Position numbers and translations under genes: made by a program. A stretch of DNA of 45,700 bases, from the NCBI GenBank assembly GCA_031285325.1, contig JAITWJ010000073.1, positions 1 through 45,700 on the forward strand. Reading direction: 5' to 3'. Every line of letters starts with the position of its first letter. Position 1 is the first letter of the stretch. This DNA is from Bacteroidales bacterium. GTDB lineage: Bacteria; Bacteroidota; Bacteroidia; Bacteroidales; Prolixibacteraceae. Positions 42,699 to 45,700 of the stretch are shown here, one piece after another. The notes beneath the pieces are model-generated. The model had not been told where the DNA came from. It did not search any database and worked only from the letters and a program-made list of their open reading frames with translations.

Positions 42699-43544
42699 TT
42701 ATTCATCAGATTTCACAAATGCGTGGGCAACCCAATTGTTTTTAGTTTTAAAAAAAGCATTTTTCAGCCCTGTTTCTTCAGCTTTGGTTTTTATGGCATG
42801 TATGTCTTCAGTGAAAAATCCGCTTAAAAATATTTTGCCGTCTTTCTTAAGACATTTCGAATAGGCAGGAAGATCGGCTAATAGTACGTTTCGCTGTATA
42901 TTTGCCAAAATAATGTCGAATTTTTCGTTACCCAGTAATGAAACATCTCCAAGTTTTACTTCAATATTTCCGATATTGTTTAAAACCATGTTTCCCTTAG
43001 CTCCCTCAAATGCCCATTCGTCAATATCAATAGCGGTTATTTTTGCTGCTCCTTTCATTGAAGTTAATATACCCAAAATTCCTGTACCGCAGCCCATATC
43101 AAGTATATTTTTCCCTTCCATATTTTCTTCTATTATGTACTCCAGCATCATTAAGGTAGTTTCGTGGTTTCCGGTGCCAAAAGCCATGTTAGGTTCAATT
43201 ACAATTTCGTATTTTGCTTTTGGGAAATCTGTATGGAATGGCGCTCTTACAACACATTCTGCCCCCACTACAAGCGGTTTGAAATAATTTTTCTCCCACT
43301 CCTCGTTCCAGTTTTTGCTTTTAGTTTTTTCAAAAGAGATTTCAAATGTGAAAATTTCGCTAAAAGCCTGAATAATATCATCAACTGATTTGCTGTTAAA
43401 CTGGTTTTCCGGAATATATGCTTCAAAACCGGTTTCGGTTTCAAGAAAACTGTCGTATCCGATTTCGCCTAATTGGGCTATTAGAATATCGCGCAGCCAT
43501 TCTTCACATGGTGTAAAATTTATTATAGCTTTTTTGTAGTCCAT
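42699..43544 (-). CDS. prmA: Ribosomal protein L11 methyltransferase
   Basis: PrmA methylates ribosomal protein L11 at several lysine/N-terminal amino groups. The N-terminal ferredoxin-like recognition domain (residues 1-90, with FTPCEEWLRDILIAQLGEIGYDSFLETETG) is followed by the methyltransferase core: the substrate loop NMAFGTGNHETT (about 122-133), motif I ILDMGCGTGILGILTSMKGA, AIDIDEWAFEGAKGN and the catalytic-region motif FDIILANIQRNVL. The 281-aa length fits, slightly short as is common in Bacteroidetes. The gene stands alone on minus. Confidence 0.95.
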   Translation of the reverse strand: MDYKKAIINFTPCEEWLRDILIAQLGEIGYDSFLETETGFEAYIPENQFNSKSVDDIIQAFSEIFTFEISFEKTKSKNWNEEWEKNYFKPLVVGAECVVRAPFHTDFPKAKYEIVIEPNMAFGTGNHETTLMMLEYIIEENMEGKNILDMGCGTGILGILTSMKGAAKITAIDIDEWAFEGAKGNMVLNNIGNIEVKLGDVSLLGNEKFDIILANIQRNVLLADLPAYSKCLKKDGKIFLSGFFTEDIHAIKTKAEETGLKNAFFKTKNNWVAHAFVKSDE

Positions 43545-43634
43545 TTTTATATGTAATTTTATTTAATACACTTTCAATTATTTGCAAAGTACTTTTTATT
43601 TATATTATTCTTCTGAACAATTTTAGGCAGTATG

Positions 43635-43706
43635 TCGCATAATGTTCCGGCTGTATGCGATTTTCTCCGTTCGAGTGGCGGAACGTTTACAGTCTCTGCT
43701 ATGCGA
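43635..43706. repeat. Nested inverted-repeat element (attC-like architecture)
   Basis: Outer arms TCGCATA (43635-43641) and TATGCGA (43700-43706) enclose inner arms GTTCCG (43644-43649) and CGGAAC (43679-43684); a further TATGCGA occurs at 43654-43660. It lies 27 nt beyond the stop codon of the GNAT gene on the minus strand. The architecture is the same as in the element at 1139-1272. Confidence 0.5.
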
Positions 43707-43732
43707 AGTTGTCCCGTATTCTATTATCTGTT

Positions 43733-44182
43733 TTATTTTTCCATAAATATAAGTTCTAATTCTTCTGAAACTTTTTCCCGCTTAAATTCTTTATAACCAA
43801 TCTTCTCGTATAGCCGTATATTCTTTTCACTTTTACTACTTGTAAATAATTCAAATGTTTTATCTTTATAATATGTTTCTATTGTTTTCAATAATTTTGT
43901 TCCAATTCCCTTGTTTTGATAATCTGGGTGAACCATAAGTTTTCCAACATAAACCCTATTATCTTTTTCATAAAACCGAACAGAACCGATAATTTTATTG
44001 TTTTTATCATCTTCTATTTTCAAAATTATATTTTGAGTAAATTCCTTTTCCAATTCTTCCAATGTTTGTGTAAGAGGTTGAATAGAATAATTATTTACCA
44101 ATTTTGCCTCGCTCAAATATGCCAATTTTTGGAGAGATAATATTTTGGGTAAATCATCAAATGTTGCTTTTTTTATGTCCAT
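43733..44182 (-). CDS. GNAT family N-acetyltransferase
   Basis: A 149-residue stand-alone GNAT acetyltransferase. It shows MDIKKATFDDLPKILSLQKLAYLSEAKLV (strand 1/helix 1), IIGSVRFYEKDNRVYVGKLMVHPDYQNKGIGTKLLKTIETYY with the acetyl-CoA loop QNKGIGT, and the motif B region LFTSSKSEKNIRLYEKIGYKEF. The substrate is unknown; small molecules or protein N-termini are both possible. The gene is A+T-richer than its neighbours and is followed on its 3' side by a nested inverted-repeat element, an arrangement like a captured single-gene cassette. Confidence 0.9.
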   Translation of the reverse strand: MDIKKATFDDLPKILSLQKLAYLSEAKLVNNYSIQPLTQTLEELEKEFTQNIILKIEDDKNNKIIGSVRFYEKDNRVYVGKLMVHPDYQNKGIGTKLLKTIETYYKDKTFELFTSSKSEKNIRLYEKIGYKEFKREKVSEELELIFMEK

Positions 44183-44848
44183 AACTTTTCAAACCATTAT
44201 TCCTGTAAAAGTAATCTTATAATCATTATAAAAAATTGTCAATTTATTTTTCAATTAGCGGCGAAGCTGCTGTACATAATTTATAGAAAATTCAGGGTGG
44301 TATTTCGGCAATAAAATTTCCGTTTTTATCCTTCGGAACAGTAGCTTTTCTCAAAATTTCGGATAAAATAACCGCTATGGTTGATTTATAGTTTAAAGAA
44401 GCGTGTTCCGCAGGCAATGCTTCACTTCGACACGCTCAGCGACCAGCTCGCCGTGCAGTTACGGAAGTCTGTCCTTTCAGGATGGTGAATGACTTTTAGG
44501 GCAGTAAAAACAGTAAGGCACAGGTTACGCTACCGCATAAATTTACGCCAAGGCCGTCTCTATTTTGCTGTTTTCAGAAATAAGTAACACGTCATTATCG
44601 GGGGCAATAAATACCTTACTGTTCCCATTTTATATTTCAATTCCTTGAAATTCTAAATTAATTTTCAGGTTTCGCAGTATGCTGCTTGCCTCGCCCACAA
44701 GTTTAGCAAATATTTAACGAATACAGTTTTAAATTATAGAATACTAAGTATTAACGCAATATATGGGCGTGAAGTAATTTTTATATGGTATTACAAGGTT
44801 GAGTAACTACCATAGACATTTAAATAATTTTATGACATTTAAATTTTT
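44183..44848. other. Long spacer with a possible gene remnant
   Basis: No intact gene is present. On the minus strand, 44292-44430 holds an open frame without a start codon that ends in ILRKATVPKDKNGNFIAEIPP and a stop. It reads like a protein C-terminus and may be the scar of a lost gene. It includes CTTCGACACGCTCAGCG, a sequence often seen scattered in intergenic DNA. The rest is A+T-rich with no clear repeats. Confidence 0.3.
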
Positions 44849-44856
44849 TATATTTG
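44849..44856 (+). promoter_or_regulatory. Bacteroidota-type -7 box of the outer-membrane protein gene
   Basis: TATATTTG matches TAnnTTTG exactly and lies 105 bp before the ATG, so the transcript would carry a leader of roughly 95 nt. No convincing -33 TTTG is present at the expected distance. Confidence 0.6.
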
Positions 44857-44960
44857 CGCCGATATTCAATTTTGCTTTTTAATGAAAATTGCATTGAATA
44901 AAAGGCGGTATCCCGAAAAGCCTTAAATAGAGTAGGGGCAAGTTAAAAAAATTAAGTAAC

Positions 44961-45518
44961 ATGAAAAAATTTTTATTTTCGGCAATTGTGATTCTTTTTG
45001 CTGTTTCGGTGACTAATGCGCAAGATGTGTTCAAGAAAGGTGATTTAGTATTTAACGCTGGTGTCGGGGTTAATAATTCGCTTTATTCGGGAAACGGATA
45101 TAAGAGTACTATCCCTGTTGCAATTTCAGGCGAGTATGGAGTTGCAGAAAACTTGATTGGCGGCGATAACGGATCGATAGGTGTAGGCGGTTATTTGGGC
45201 TACACAGGATCTAAATATGATGCAGGTATTGCAGATTTTAGTGTTAAATACAGCAGTATTATTGTTGGCGCTCGCGGAACTTTCCACTACCAGTTCGTAA
45301 ATAAACTCGACACTTATGCAGGCCTTATGCTGGGTTATGACGTTGTTTCTTCAAAAGTTACCGGTACGCTTGCAGGAGGTTATGCTGCTTCAGCAAGCGG
45401 ATTCTCGTCATCGTTTTTCCTTGGCGCACGTTATTGGTTTGCTCCGGCAGTTGGTGCATTCGCAGAATTAGGTTCCGGAATTTCAAACTGCACACTTGGT
45501 GTTGCTTTCCGCCTGTAG
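44961..45518 (+). CDS. Outer-membrane beta-barrel protein
   Basis: A 185-residue exported protein with signal peptide MKKFLFSAIVILFAVSVTNAQ (cleavage after NAQ or NA) and then a small beta-barrel pattern of alternating strands: DLVFNAGVGVNNSLY, IPVAISGEYGVAE, IGVGGYLGYTG, SIIVGARGTFHYQF, DTYAGLMLGYDVVSS, SSFFLGARYWFAPAVGAFAELGSGISNCTLGVAFRL. The last strand ends in an aromatic/hydrophobic-Arg-Leu C-terminus, as barrel proteins often do. It fits the OmpW/OprF-like eight-stranded porin-like proteins of Bacteroidetes with no known specific function. It has its own promoter; the IS begins 67 bp downstream. Confidence 0.85.
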   Translation: MKKFLFSAIVILFAVSVTNAQDVFKKGDLVFNAGVGVNNSLYSGNGYKSTIPVAISGEYGVAENLIGGDNGSIGVGGYLGYTGSKYDAGIADFSVKYSSIIVGARGTFHYQFVNKLDTYAGLMLGYDVVSSKVTGTLAGGYAASASGFSSSFFLGARYWFAPAVGAFAELGSGISNCTLGVAFRL

Positions 45519-45583
45519 TCCGGTATTCATAAAATAAGGTGCCTATGTGTTGTGTACTTGCAGCACACAGATATCTGTATTAA

Positions 45584-45700
45584 AAGAGGCTGTCCCAAAA
45601 GAGAGATAGCCTCTTACTTTTTTGGATTATTCGTTAAAAAATATTATCTTAACGTTGCAAAACAATCGTAAAAAAGCAATGGCTAAGATAGTATTTAAAA
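45584..45700 (+). mobile_element. Left end of an IS1182-like insertion sequence (cut by window edge)
   Basis: GAGGCTGTCCCAAAAG (45586-45601) has the look of an IS1182-family terminal inverted repeat. AAGAGGCT and AGCCTCTT (45608-45615) form a hairpin with a following T-run, usual near such IS ends and able to stop read-in from the outer-membrane protein gene. A start codon at 45679 begins MAKIVFK, the typical N-terminus of the transposase of this family. Confidence 0.7.
45679..45700 (+). CDS. IS1182-like transposase, first seven codons
   Basis: Only ATGGCTAAGATAGTATTTAAA (MAKIVFK) is in the window; the gene continues off the right edge. The call depends on this N-terminus and the terminal-repeat-like sequence 93 bp upstream, so it is a family-level inference. 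Confidence 0.55.

Overview
The window looks like chromosome from an anaerobic or fermentative member of the Bacteroidota, most likely Bacteroidales. The reasons are: several starts preceded by the Bacteroidota-type -7 box TAnnTTTG rather than by strong Shine-Dalgarno sites; Bacteroidetes-type proteins (DUF5715-like, NlpE/META lipoprotein, collagen-like lipoprotein, His-rich leader protein of an RND efflux operon); the three [FeFe]-hydrogenase maturases HydE, HydF and HydG; and the methylmalonyl-CoA mutase chaperone MeaB. The species cannot be named from the sequence.

Layout. 1-1546: small single genes on the minus strand (ICMT-like membrane protein cut by the edge, MmcQ/YjbR, VOC, zinc ribbon), with a 28-codon gene remnant and one nested inverted-repeat element between them. 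1811-5713: hydF-hydG on minus, divergent from hydE on plus, with a palindromic operator candidate between; no hydrogenase structural gene is in view. 5721-10020: DUF5715-like protein, miaA, and a two-gene ATP-grasp (RimK-like) plus GNAT unit. 10031-15973: NlpE/META lipoprotein, Gfo/Idh/MocA oxidoreductase, tRNA-Asp, PPP-type phosphatase, DEAD-box helicase, collagen-like lipoprotein. 16047-20714: a GH32-fold protein lacking both catalytic acids, rsmE, a 21-bp minisatellite, an Xaa-Pro aminopeptidase. 20931-26212: tRNA(CAT), meaB, lpdA, a BRO-N/Fic protein with a class III inhibitory motif, an AmpG-like MFS transporter. 26780-34269: exported methyltransferase, then a four-gene HME-type RND efflux operon (His/Cys-rich leader, adaptor, pump, outer-membrane channel). 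34864-45700: uvrA, lytic transglycosylase, a 58-aa ORF missed by the track, SPFH protein, sodium:solute symporter, YfcE-like phosphoesterase, prmA, GNAT, an outer-membrane beta-barrel protein and the left end of an IS1182-like insertion sequence.

The most unusual feature is a dispersed family of non-coding intergenic elements (A 6590-7011, B 26238-26652, C 34280-34865, D 40257-40634). They share an end sequence (consensus AAATTCAAAA(A)CAGTTT). B and D carry it at both ends as terminal inverted repeats. All four contain a short tandem array with a 41-42-bp period, and each repeat unit holds one small hairpin at the same place. The stem bases differ between copies but stay paired (TTGC...GCAA in A and D, TTTC...GAAA in B and C). 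This looks like a MITE-like or structured-RNA element family; I cannot assign it to any named family. Element C supplies the stop codon of uvrA.

Most of the coding content is housekeeping. The accessory parts are the Fic gene, the efflux operon, the small cassette-like genes near both ends, the IS at the right edge and the repeat elements.
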